Shown here in pieces: positions 19,573-29,038 of a DNA stretch of 64,000 nucleotides. Position numbers and translations under genes: made by a program. Position 1 is the stretch's first letter, and each line of letters begins with the position of its first letter. The stretch lies in assembly GCA_021775425.1 (NCBI GenBank), contig JAJFHX010000004.1, positions 1-64,000 on the forward strand. The letters run 5' to 3'. Below the pieces are notes generated by a model that worked only from the letters and a program-made list of their open reading frames with translations, did no database searches and was not told the origin of the DNA. This DNA comes from Hyphomicrobiales bacterium (GTDB taxonomy: Bacteria; Pseudomonadota; Alphaproteobacteria; Rhizobiales; HXMU1428-3).

Positions 19573-20427
19573 TTAGCCAAAGCGGCCGGTTATATAATCC
19601 TGAGTTTTTTCATCTTGTGGGTTGGTGAATATTTGAGTTGTTTCACCTTCCTCGATAATTTTTCCTAAGTGGAAAAACGCGGTGCGTTGAGAAACCCGCG
19701 CTGCCTGTTGCATTGAGTGTGTGACGATGACGATCGTGTAATTGGCACGAAGCTCGTCAATCAGTTCTTCAATGGTGGCGGTTGCGATCGGGTCAAGGGC
19801 CGAACAGGGTTCATCCATCAGGATGACATCGGGTTTGGTAGCAATTGCGCGGGCAATACAAAGCCTTTGTTGCTGACCACCTGAAAGGCCGGTGCCAGAT
19901 TCTGCAACACGATCTTTAACTTCGTTCCAAAGACCAGCTTTCTGAAGGCTACTTTCAACCAGTTCATCCAGCTCAGTACGGTCAGCAGTTATACCGTGAA
20001 TTCGAGGGCCATATGCGACGTTATCGTAAATACTTTTTGGGAAAGGGTTTGGTTTTTGAAAAACCATACCCACGCGGGCACGAAGTTCAACCACATCAAG
20101 GCTCGGATCGTAAATATCATCACCTTCAAGTGTAATCTCGCCTGTCACCCGGCAGATATCAATGACGTCGTTCATACGATTGAGACAGCGAAGAAAAGTC
20201 GACTTGCCGCAACCAGAAGGGCCGATCAGGGAGGTCACACTGTTTTCAAGGATGTCGAGGTTTACATCAAACAATGCCTGTTTTTCACCGTAGTAAACAC
20301 AGACATCTTTGCCTGACATTTTAACAGTCTTTGCTGCTGTATTTGCAGCAGTTTTAGCCGTTTCTTCCTTTAATGCCATTGCTTTATCTTGCTCTACTTT
20401 ATCTTTCACTGCTGACTGTACTTCCAT
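19573..20427 (-). CDS. pstB: Phosphate ABC transporter ATP-binding protein
   Basis: Walker [52 protein letters not shown]. Confidence 0.98.
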   Translation of the reverse strand: MEVQSAVKDKVEQDKAMALKEETAKTAANTAAKTVKMSGKDVCVYYGEKQALFDVNLDILENSVTSLIGPSGCGKSTFLRCLNRMNDVIDICRVTGEITLEGDDIYDPSLDVVELRARVGMVFQKPNPFPKSIYDNVAYGPRIHGITADRTELDELVESSLQKAGLWNEVKDRVAESGTGLSGGQQQRLCIARAIATKPDVILMDEPCSALDPIATATIEELIDELRANYTIVIVTHSMQQAARVSQRTAFFHLGKIIEEGETTQIFTNPQDEKTQDYITGRFG

Positions 20428-20491
20428 TATATCACCTGGAAACCTTTCTTGAAAATCTGTTGTGAGACTTTCCCGCTATACTTTGTTTCTT

Positions 20492-22351
20492 CTACCATCT
20501 GCGCTCGAATTTCTTTCTGAGGAAAATTGCAATCGCATTCATAGCGACAAGGAACATCAGAAGAACTACAATGGCCGCGGCTGTTTTTTGCTGGAATAAT
20601 TTCTCAGGGAAATCAGCCCACATATAAATCTGCACAGGTAAAACAGTTGCAGGATCAGTAAAGCCTTGCGCGAAACCTGTAGCGCCAGGAATGTCTACAA
20701 TAAATGCAACCATGCCAATCATCAATAGCGGCGCGGTTTCACCCAGTGCCTGGGCCATGCCAATGATTGAACCTGTTAGAATTCCGGGCATTGCCAGAGG
20801 CAGATTATGATGAAACACGGCTTGCATATGAGATGCACCAATACCGAGCGCTGCTTCTTTGATTGAGGGGGGGACGGCTTTTAGGGCGGCGCGGCTAGCG
20901 ATGATGATGGTTGGTAAGGTCATCAATGCCAGCACCATACCACCGACTAACGGGGCTGAGCGGGGCATACCGAAGATATTAAGGAACATGGCCAGACCCA
21001 GCAGACCAAACACAATGGATGGCACAGCAGCCAGGTTGTTGATGTTGACTTCAATTAAATCTGTAATTCTATTTTTTGGTGCAAACTCTTCAAGGTAAAT
21101 GGCTGCTCCCACTCCTATTGGAAAAGATAGCGCCATTGTGATGAGCATTGTGTAGAAGGTACCAACTACGGCGCCCCAGATACCGGCAACCTCGGCCTCG
21201 CGGCTAGCGCCAGCTGTAAAGAACTGTGTGTTGAAATGATTTTTGACCAGGCCTTCGGCTTGTAGTTGATCAAGCCAGATAATTTCCTTATCTGAAATCT
21301 GACGCTCGCTTTCAGGAGGTGAGATTTTGGTAATCTCCCACTGGCCGTTTTGGCTATCCTGCTCTGAAGATAGCGGCAATATAGCTTCACCGATAATCTC
21401 TGTATTCGAGACCTGCTTCACTTTGACCTTACCGCCATTAATGGAGATAATGTAACTGGATATATCGCGATCAACTGCAAGTGAGTTCCCAGCTGTTGAA
21501 ATCCGCGATTTGAGGTCAGCAGCTTTGTCGTTGTTCTGCCCTATAAGATTTTCAGCAGCAGCCTTGTCTTTCTCAATCTGATCAAGGCGTTTCTGCAATT
21601 CTGCTTTTTCGGTTTCACTTGCGGAAGTCAAACTTTGTTCGATTGCGGTTTTACGCTGCTGCAAACGAGTTAGAACACGATTTTGACCTGCAATGTTGCG
21701 CTCAATTTCTTTTAATTGAACTGTCAGGCCCTGCTTAACTTCGGTTAGCAATTTGCCGAAATCATTCGAAGTTGAAAGAATTTTTACTTCGCCTTCAGTT
21801 CCGACCGGGCTGGCGATGCCTGCTGTTTCAATCTTTGATTTATCTGAGACAGAACCTTTGAAATAAAGATCTGCATAATCTGAGAGCAGAACTTCACTTT
21901 GCAAGGGCTTGCCCACCAATTGGGGGTTCGCCATCACCTGTTCTTGAATGGTGAGGTTGGCGCTGGAGCTGATGATACCATAAAGCGCTTTTTTCTCACG
22001 GCGCGAGGTTACATTCGGGTATTTTTCCCGCAAGAAATCCTTGATGAGACCGCCATAATTAGCGCCGCTCACAGATGCAGCTGTCCGCTTGCCTTCAGGG
22101 TCAATTTCCTCAGCGTTAAGCGGGACCGTTACAGTCACAGAATGTTGACGAAGAACCGGTATGGCATCAACGATAATTGTTGCTAACAACACTGCCAAAA
22201 ACAAGCCGGCAACCAACACAGCACCAAGGCCAATTAATCTGAAGCGTTTTTCTTTTGCATACCGTTTCTGCAAACGTTTTTTTGCTTGCTGGCTGGTATG
22301 GATTTTTGCTTTAGATGTTGGGTCGTTTTCTTCTAGAATATTTCTACTCAT
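20492..22351 (-). CDS. pstA: Phosphate ABC transporter permease PstA, long form (DUF3333-type N-terminus plus coiled coil)
   Basis: C-terminal permease domain (GVGAAIYLEEFAPKNRITDLIEVNINNLAAVPSIVFGLLGLAMF; EAALGIGASHMQAVFHHNLPLAMPGILTG) following a ~370-aa N-terminal portion. Confidence 0.95.
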   Translation of the reverse strand: MSRNILEENDPTSKAKIHTSQQAKKRLQKRYAKEKRFRLIGLGAVLVAGLFLAVLLATIIVDAIPVLRQHSVTVTVPLNAEEIDPEGKRTAASVSGANYGGLIKDFLREKYPNVTSRREKKALYGIISSSANLTIQEQVMANPQLVGKPLQSEVLLSDYADLYFKGSVSDKSKIETAGIASPVGTEGEVKILSTSNDFGKLLTEVKQGLTVQLKEIERNIAGQNRVLTRLQQRKTAIEQSLTSASETEKAELQKRLDQIEKDKAAAENLIGQNNDKAADLKSRISTAGNSLAVDRDISSYIISINGGKVKVKQVSNTEIIGEAILPLSSEQDSQNGQWEITKISPPESERQISDKEIIWLDQLQAEGLVKNHFNTQFFTAGASREAEVAGIWGAVVGTFYTMLITMALSFPIGVGAAIYLEEFAPKNRITDLIEVNINNLAAVPSIVFGLLGLAMFLNIFGMPRSAPLVGGMVLALMTLPTIIIASRAALKAVPPSIKEAALGIGASHMQAVFHHNLPLAMPGILTGSIIGMAQALGETAPLLMIGMVAFIVDIPGATGFAQGFTDPATVLPVQIYMWADFPEKLFQQKTAAAIVVLLMFLVAMNAIAIFLRKKFERRW

Positions 22352-23759
22352 ATTGCTCTCTATATTTTTGAACCACTCTTAGTGCGATCACATTGAGGGT
22401 TAGTGTTATGACGAAGAGCAGCAATCCCAAAGCAAAAGCTGCAAGAGTTTTGGCCGAGTCAAATTCCTGATCGCCCACCAGCAGTGTGACAATCTGAACT
22501 GTTACAGTCGTGACCGCTTCAAGCGGATTGATCGTTAAATTAGCGGCCAGACCGGCAGCCATAACAACGATCATTGTTTCGCCGATTGCGCGGCTGACTG
22601 CCAAAAGCATTGCAGAAACAATGCCTGGCAGAGCGGCTGGCAGAACAACTTGTCTGATTGTTTCAGATTTTGTTGCACCCAATCCGTATGATCCGTCGCG
22701 CATGGCTTGGGGGACTGAGTTGATCACATCATCCGAAAGCGATGAAACCAGCGGGATAATCATGATGCCCATGACGAGACCGGCAGCGAGAGCGCTTTCA
22801 GAAGAAACGCTTAAACCTATACTTTCGCCCCAGCCTCTAATGAGTGGTGCGACAGTAAGGGCGGCGAAAAAGCCGTATACCACGGTTGGGATACCTGCCA
22901 GAATTTCAAGAACTGGCTTGGCAATTGAGCGGAATTTAGGGCTTGCATAATCTGACAGATAAATGGCTGACATCAATCCGATTGGTCCTGCCACCAACAT
23001 GGCAATAAAAGTAATCAGCATGGTGCCGGCAATCAGAGGGAGGGCAGCGAATGAACCTTCAGCACTAACCTGGCCTGGTCTGATTGAAGTTTGAGGGCTC
23101 CAATGCATGCCGAATAAAAATTCTGTAATCGGAACTTTTTGAAAAAAGCGGAGGCTTTCAAACACGAGAGAAAGGACAATGCCGATTGTGGTCAGAATGG
23201 CGATAATTGAACAGATGATAAGTAGAGTTTTGATGATAATCTCCACCCGATTTCGCGCCCTCAGGCGCGGGTTTACTGCCCTATATGCAAGAAAACCGAA
23301 GATCGCAGCAAAACCGATGGTACCGAACCAGCGGACATACTGTCCTACATTCATTAATGAGGTGAGATACTGACTGGCTTCAGTGATCATCTCTGAAGAT
23401 TTTGAGGTGATATTTCCTGTAGTCAGTGCGAAAACATTATTGATAAAATTTGATTGCTGAAAATCTGTAAGTGATTGCAGATGGTTTTGATAGGTGGTTT
23501 CCACCATGCTCTGATAAACCATCGGCGCCACAATGCTAAATATCAGTAGAAAGACTGCGGCAGGCAAGAAAATGGAAAGGGCCACATAAGACGCATTATA
23601 AAAGGGAAGGGAATGAACTTCCCTGCCATGTTCTGCATAAAACCCTGAAGATTTTTTCAGTGCGAAATAATACGCCAAAGCTGAAAGAAGCAAAATTACT
23701 CCTAGTGGAGATATGATCAGGCCAAGGAGCCCTGAGAAAAAATCGGTTAGCAACTGCAT
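22344..23759 (-). CDS. pstC: Phosphate ABC transporter permease PstC, long form
   Basis: Permease domain GPIGLMSAIYLSDYASPKFRSIAKPVLEILAGIPTVVYGFFAALTVAP; YGLGATKSETIRQVVLPAALPGIV; overlaps pstA by 8 bp. Confidence 0.95.
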   Translation of the reverse strand: MQLLTDFFSGLLGLIISPLGVILLLSALAYYFALKKSSGFYAEHGREVHSLPFYNASYVALSIFLPAAVFLLIFSIVAPMVYQSMVETTYQNHLQSLTDFQQSNFINNVFALTTGNITSKSSEMITEASQYLTSLMNVGQYVRWFGTIGFAAIFGFLAYRAVNPRLRARNRVEIIIKTLLIICSIIAILTTIGIVLSLVFESLRFFQKVPITEFLFGMHWSPQTSIRPGQVSAEGSFAALPLIAGTMLITFIAMLVAGPIGLMSAIYLSDYASPKFRSIAKPVLEILAGIPTVVYGFFAALTVAPLIRGWGESIGLSVSSESALAAGLVMGIMIIPLVSSLSDDVINSVPQAMRDGSYGLGATKSETIRQVVLPAALPGIVSAMLLAVSRAIGETMIVVMAAGLAANLTINPLEAVTTVTVQIVTLLVGDQEFDSAKTLAAFALGLLLFVITLTLNVIALRVVQKYREQYE

Positions 23760-23884
23760 AAGATAACCACCTACACCAAGATTGTTTTTTCAGCATATTA
23801 AGTTGCTGATTTTCATTAATTATCTGGCGAACTTAACGCCTTCACACTTTAGCAAATGTCTGATTTTTCTCAGGCATCAGATAA

Positions 23885-23920
23885 AGTGTGCGTGGCGACC
23901 CGCGGGCGGGCCGCCACACT
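23885..23920 (-). other. GC-rich hairpin between pstS and pstC
   Basis: AGTGTGCGTGGCGACCCGCGGGCGGGCCGCCACACT: imperfect inverted repeat in the pstS-pstC gap without an obvious T-run. Confidence 0.75.
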
Positions 23921-23935
23921 GAACTCAATGTTTAA

Positions 23936-25057
23936 TTACATTGTAAGTGGTGTTAGTGAAGATACGTCTTTTGCAAATTTAGCGCGATCAGCTTTTGGAA
24001 GCGGGATCAGGCCTTTGTCTACAAGATAGCCATCATCACCCCAGGTTTTGTCAGCTGTAAATTCAGCTGCATATTCTGCGATACCTGGAACTGTGCCGAT
24101 GTGCTCTTTCTTGATGTAGAAGAACAATGAGCGAGACACGCCGTATTTTCCGCTGGCGATATTTTCAAATGTTGGGGTTGCACCATCAACAGTTGCGCCT
24201 TGAACTTTGTCAGCGTTTTGATCAAGGAATGAGAAACCAAAGATACCAACTGCATTTGCGTTAGCTTCAAGCTTCTGAATGATCAGGTTGTCATTTTCAC
24301 CGGCTTCGATGAAGTGACCATCTTCACGCATTGAGTGAGCGATCTTTTTGAATACGCTCTTACCTTTAACTTCTTTACCGTCTTTCATGTAAAGAGCTTT
24401 ATCAAGATTTTTTACAGAAGCTTTATACTCGTCTGAGCCAGCTTTTGCACCGCGAAGAGTTTTTAACCAACCGACTTTCTTAGCTCCACCTTCCATGGCA
24501 AGCTCAACGAAAGCGTCACGTGTGCCAGAGGTTGGGGGAGGGCCAAGAACTTCGATTTTTGTGTTTGGCAAAGACGCATCGATATCTGACCATTTTTTAT
24601 ATGGGTTTTCGATCAGCTTGCCTTCATTCTTTGGATCTGGAACATATTTAGCCAGAGCAAGGAAGACAGTCTTCTTTGTCAACGTCATTTTTGAAGTTTT
24701 CTTTGAATTCGCAAGAACGATGCCGTCAAAGCCGATTTTAACTTCAACTGGTGTCACACCGTTTTTAATGCAACCTTCAAATTCTTTTTTCTTAATACGG
24801 CGAGATGCATTTGTTACATCAGGATGGTCAACACCAACACCAGCACAGAAAAGCTTCATGCCGCCACCTGAGCCAGTTGATTCAACCACTGGAGTTTTAA
24901 AATTCGGGTTTTTACCGAATTGCTCGGCTACTGCAGTCGCAAATGGGAATACAGTAGAAGATCCGACGATGCGGATCTGATCACGCGCAACAGCTGCGCC
25001 TGAGAATAACGATACAGCCAAAACTGTAGTCGCTGTAAGTGTCATAACTTGTTTCAC
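23936..25057 (-). CDS. pstS: Phosphate ABC transporter substrate-binding protein
   Basis: Signal peptide, then DQIRIVGSSTVFPFATAVAEQFGKN ... VVESTGSGGGMKLFCAG; adjacent to pstCAB. Confidence 0.97.
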   Translation of the reverse strand: MKQVMTLTATTVLAVSLFSGAAVARDQIRIVGSSTVFPFATAVAEQFGKNPNFKTPVVESTGSGGGMKLFCAGVGVDHPDVTNASRRIKKKEFEGCIKNGVTPVEVKIGFDGIVLANSKKTSKMTLTKKTVFLALAKYVPDPKNEGKLIENPYKKWSDIDASLPNTKIEVLGPPPTSGTRDAFVELAMEGGAKKVGWLKTLRGAKAGSDEYKASVKNLDKALYMKDGKEVKGKSVFKKIAHSMREDGHFIEAGENDNLIIQKLEANANAVGIFGFSFLDQNADKVQGATVDGATPTFENIASGKYGVSRSLFFYIKKEHIGTVPGIAEYAAEFTADKTWGDDGYLVDKGLIPLPKADRAKFAKDVSSLTPLTM

Positions 25058-25158
25058 GGGGGAACTCCCTGATATTGATCTGATTCATTTTCTAGCGCTG
25101 GCCCGGCAACTGTGTTCGTTAACTAACCGAGTTCACGCCCCAAACCTATTGGCTATGG

Positions 25159-25198
25159 TTTGCTGTTTTATGACACTAGTGCTAACGTTTTATGACAG
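25159..25198 (-). promoter_or_regulatory. Tandem Pho boxes upstream of pstS
   Basis: Minus strand: CTGTCATAAAACGTTAGC (25198-25181) and GTGTCATAAAACAGCAAA (25176-25159), starts exactly 22 bp apart, matching the CTGTCAT-N4-CTGTCAT architecture. Confidence 0.85.
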
Positions 25199-25288
25199 AC
25201 TATCTTATTGTTTTTATTTAATTATTTATCCACAGTGGCTTGATTGTAAAATTAAACAGCGGTTAATTGGCCATGTTCACCTAGTGTT

Positions 25289-26665
25289 CTAGGCTTTGGG
25301 CAATAATACTGAAAATGTGGAGCCACTGCCGTGGTCTGAGGTGATTTTCAGCTCGCCCCTGTGGTGGGTGATGATATGTTTTACAATCGCTAATCCAAGA
25401 CCGGTGCCGCCTTTTTCGCGGCTTTCTTCAACGTCGACACGGTAAAAGCGTTCTGTCAGGCGGGGTATGTGGTGGGCCTCTATGCCAAGGCCGTTATCTT
25501 TTATTTCAACACAGACTTTTTGCTGGCGGTTTTTGTCAAACTCAGCATTTTTAAAAGAGATGCGGACGTAACCATCTTCACGGCCATATTTTATCGCGTT
25601 GTGGACCAGGTTTTGAAACACCTGTGCCAACTCGTTTCTCTCTCCGTAGGCCACAAAGGGGTCTTCCGGCTGGATTAATTCGAGACGAATGTTCTGCTCT
25701 TTTGCCAGAGGGGAGAGGACATCTACTGTGCTGCGCAGCAATGAGACGAGGTCGATTTCATCATTGGGGATTTTATGAGCGTTCATTTCAACACGGCTTA
25801 ACGACAGCAAATCATCAACCAGGCTTGTCATGCGTTTGCCTTGTGAGGCCATAATGGCCAGAAAACGATCTCTTGCGACTTCATCATTGCGGGCCGGGCC
25901 CTGGAGCGTTTCAATGAATCCCATGAGTGAGGCGATCGGTGTTCTTAACTCATGACTGGCATTGGCGATAAAATCTGCCCGCATGCGATTGAGGCGCTCC
26001 TGCTCTGTCAGGTCTCTGAAATGGGCGAGAATTGTCGGCCCTCTGTCTCCTGTTTCTTTTGGCAGCCATGCAAGGTTGACTGAAAATTGACGCTCTATCG
26101 GGGTTCGTTCTGTATGCTGGATGTATTTCTGTCCCTTTGTTTCGGCAACTGAATTGATGGCCTCAAGCAAATAAGGATTGCGGATAATGGCTGAGATATC
26201 CTGATCAAACTTATTTATGGAGAAGATGGATTGCGCCTGTTTGTTTGCATACAGCAATTTATTTTGTGGCCCGTTATTATGCGAGCCAAGGATAATGATC
26301 GGATCTGGAATCGATTCTATCAATTTGGCCCAGATTGCCATTTCTTCTCTGGTTTTTAGTTTTTTTCGGGTTTTTTTCTTGTTTCTTATGCTGCCTGTTG
26401 CCGGCTCTGTGGCTGTGTACCAGAAAAGAAAAATAGTAAAACAGACAAATGAGCCTGTGACCATCGACCAGGACCAGCCAGCATATTGCTTCAACAGACC
26501 AAAGATAATGGCGACTGCTGCTAATAGCATCCAGGTGAGAGGGGATCTGTTCAATAGATTTTGTATCAGTGTTCTCATTACCGTTGTGGTTTCAACATTA
26601 CCGGTTGAGCCTGACTGGTTTTCAGCGCGGCTTTGAAGTGGCTTTTGATCGGTTGTTTTAAGCAT
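25289..26665 (-). CDS. phoR: Phosphate regulon sensor histidine kinase PhoR
   Basis: Two N-terminal TM helices, PAS-like region, FIANASHELRTPIASLMGFIETLQGPA, NLVHNAIKYG, GTGLGLAIVKHI; next to pst-pho genes. Confidence 0.94.
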   Translation of the reverse strand: MLKTTDQKPLQSRAENQSGSTGNVETTTVMRTLIQNLLNRSPLTWMLLAAVAIIFGLLKQYAGWSWSMVTGSFVCFTIFLFWYTATEPATGSIRNKKKTRKKLKTREEMAIWAKLIESIPDPIIILGSHNNGPQNKLLYANKQAQSIFSINKFDQDISAIIRNPYLLEAINSVAETKGQKYIQHTERTPIERQFSVNLAWLPKETGDRGPTILAHFRDLTEQERLNRMRADFIANASHELRTPIASLMGFIETLQGPARNDEVARDRFLAIMASQGKRMTSLVDDLLSLSRVEMNAHKIPNDEIDLVSLLRSTVDVLSPLAKEQNIRLELIQPEDPFVAYGERNELAQVFQNLVHNAIKYGREDGYVRISFKNAEFDKNRQQKVCVEIKDNGLGIEAHHIPRLTERFYRVDVEESREKGGTGLGLAIVKHIITHHRGELKITSDHGSGSTFSVLLPKA

Positions 26666-26979
26666 AGGGGGGTTATCCCATCTTAACTTATAGCAAAGTT
26701 CAGATCGCCAGGTCAGCTCTATTCAAAGTGGCTTTGCCTGAAGTGTCAGTTACGCCCGCTGTTTACTGGCTTGCCTGAGCTTTGACAGCGCCCATCTGAA
26801 ACTATTCTGTCTGGTGATATATATTGTAGTTGAACGCAACTTTATAGTCTGAAACTATTTCATTTATATGTTAACGGCGAGATCAAAATTGTGTTTTATC
26901 CGTGTTTTCGCGTGCGCTGTTCTGGCAACTGATAGTATGATGTTTTAACATAGTTAAATGTGTTAACCGGGGGATTGTT

Positions 26980-27849
26980 ATGAGCGATAAAAAACGGCGC
27001 GACGCGATAAATAATTTTAATCTGGATGATCCTGTTCTTGACCCTCTGATAGATGAACATGCATTTACTAGTGGGGCTTACCCTTATGTCAAGAAAATGA
27101 AGCGGCGCAAATATGAGGCTGAGCTGTATCATCTACAGATAGAGCTTTTAAAGCTGCAGCGCTCGATTGCTGCCACCGGTGAGCGAATTGTCATAATTTT
27201 TGAAGGGCGGGATACGGCCGGAAAAGGCGGGACCATTCAGAGGTTTCAACAATATTTAAACCCGCGTCATGCGCATGTGATTGCGCTACCGAAACCAACC
27301 GAGGCTGAGCGGGGGCAATGGTATTTTCAGCGCTATATCAGCCATTTGCCAACTGCTGGTGATATTTCGATGTTTGATCGCTCTTGGTACAACCGGGCGG
27401 GAGTTGAGCCGGTTATGGGGTTTTGCACTGATGAGCAGCATGATCTTTTTTTAAAAGAGGTGCCGCATTTTGAAGAACGGCTGGTCAATGACGGGATTCA
27501 TTTTTTCAAGATCTGGCTGACGATTGGCCAGGAGATGCAATTGCGCCGGTTATATAAAAGGCGTCATGACCCGTTAAAGCACTGGAAAATATCGCCGATT
27601 GACCTTGAAGCCGTTCACAAATGGGATGACTACACACGGGTGAAAGAGCAGATGTTTCAAGCAACTCATAGACCCGATACGCCGTGGAATGTGATCTTTT
27701 CTAATGACAAACGTCGTGCCAGGCTGAATGCCATCAAGCTGGTTTTAAGTCAGATGGATTATGAGGAAAAAGATCCTCAGATAGCTGAAGCGCCTGACCC
27801 GCTGATCGTCGGATCAGGCGATGATTTTTTCTATAATATTGAAAATTAA
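26980..27849 (+). CDS. ppk2: Polyphosphate kinase 2
   Basis: VIIFEGRDTAGKGGTIQRFQQYLNPRHAHVIALPKPTEAERGQWYFQRYISHLPTAGDISMFDRSWYNRAGVEPVMGFC. Confidence 0.97.
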   Translation: MSDKKRRDAINNFNLDDPVLDPLIDEHAFTSGAYPYVKKMKRRKYEAELYHLQIELLKLQRSIAATGERIVIIFEGRDTAGKGGTIQRFQQYLNPRHAHVIALPKPTEAERGQWYFQRYISHLPTAGDISMFDRSWYNRAGVEPVMGFCTDEQHDLFLKEVPHFEERLVNDGIHFFKIWLTIGQEMQLRRLYKRRHDPLKHWKISPIDLEAVHKWDDYTRVKEQMFQATHRPDTPWNVIFSNDKRRARLNAIKLVLSQMDYEEKDPQIAEAPDPLIVGSGDDFFYNIEN

Positions 27850-27927
27850 AAAGGGGCGGGCAGAATTAGATTGCCCACCCACCTTATCGTTTTTCTTCTG
27901 AAGATCATCGTCGATCAGGTAATCAGA

Positions 27928-28590
27928 TCAGTTACAGACTTGATAGGTGCCTTCAACATATTGGCCAACTGAGCAGACAATGCCGCCCCAATGATAACCA
28001 ATGCGGCCGCGGTATTTAATTTTAAACCATGGGCGATCCTGGAACATTTCGCCGGTTGGGCCAAGCAGGGTGATGCGCTCGCCTTCTCTTAATGATGCTT
28101 TTTTTCTGTAATGCTGTCCGGGCCCGGCGCGCACAATACCGCCCCATGATTTGGCAATTCTTGGATAGGTAATCGCCTGCTGGTGATGCTGTTGTTGTTG
28201 ATTATTTGCGACCCGTCGGCAATGATCATCTGTTTGCCCTTGTGTGCCAACCAAAGCTGTATCGCCTTTGACATGCAAGACCCAGTTGCCATCAGTGTAT
28301 CTTACGCCTGAACCAGAGCGGACATTTTCAAGCACGATTTTTGGTGAGCTGTCATGTGAGATAATGGCGATTGAGGTGGTGTTTGTATTGATAAATTCAA
28401 CAATCAGCGGGATGCCTTCATTGCAGCTATATTCCACCCGGGTTGTATCCGCCGCCATTGCTGCGCTGTTCGTTAACAGTGAAATCGCAAACAGTGTGCT
28501 GAAAAATTTCAGGGAAAATGCCAACAGAGGCGTTAAAACCCATGCGGCGATGTTTTTAAAAATACGCCCTATTAGAAATTGAATTTGCAT
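27928..28590 (-). CDS. Exported SH3-like domain protein
   Basis: Hydrophobic N-terminus; C-terminal SH3b-like SWGGIVRAGPGQHYRKKASLREGERITLLGPTGEMFQDRPWFKIKYRGRIGYHWGGIVC. Confidence 0.72.
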   Translation of the reverse strand: MQIQFLIGRIFKNIAAWVLTPLLAFSLKFFSTLFAISLLTNSAAMAADTTRVEYSCNEGIPLIVEFINTNTTSIAIISHDSSPKIVLENVRSGSGVRYTDGNWVLHVKGDTALVGTQGQTDDHCRRVANNQQQQHHQQAITYPRIAKSWGGIVRAGPGQHYRKKASLREGERITLLGPTGEMFQDRPWFKIKYRGRIGYHWGGIVCSVGQYVEGTYQVCN

Positions 28591-28743
28591 GGTTTTTCCT
28601 TCTCATTGAGGTTGGCTGGCAGCCTTTATTTTTGTGAATTTGCCGTTTTCATCACGATAAACAAGCTTATGGTTAATATACAGCGAGAAATCTCGATTTA
28701 CATTAAATCTTTGTAAGGTATGCGACAAATGGTTCCATTTCGG

Positions 28744-28779
28744 TTTGTGGACCTATAAAGTGGTTGGAAAGTGGTCTTA
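28744..28779 (+). promoter_or_regulatory. Candidate MocR/PdxR-type operator (direct AAAGTGGT repeats)
   Basis: TTTGTGGACCTATAAAGTGGTTGGAAAGTGGTCTTA: AAAGTGGT at 28757 and 28768 (11-bp offset), plus TTTGTGGACCTA at 28744. Confidence 0.5.
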
Positions 28780-29038
28780 TTTTTAGTATAAATCTGTTGA
28801 ATTCTATGGGTCCACGTTTTATGTCGTTATTTAGCGCTCATGTGCATACAGATTTCGTGCAGATTCCTGGGCTTTTGTCCGGCTATTTCTGGCATCACGA
28901 CACTGAAAACCTGGCTCATAAGACCGAATTAAAAATTATTTGAAATTATAAAATCAAAGACCGGAACGTACCGGCTGATCAGTTTGCTGCACCGGATGGA
29001 AATTAACTTTCCGGCTATTTTAAGGGTTTAATCATCTC

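Noticed and set aside
22510-22950. 146-aa plus-strand ORF inside pstC
   Set aside because: Antisense to a well-supported permease gene; no recognisable domain.
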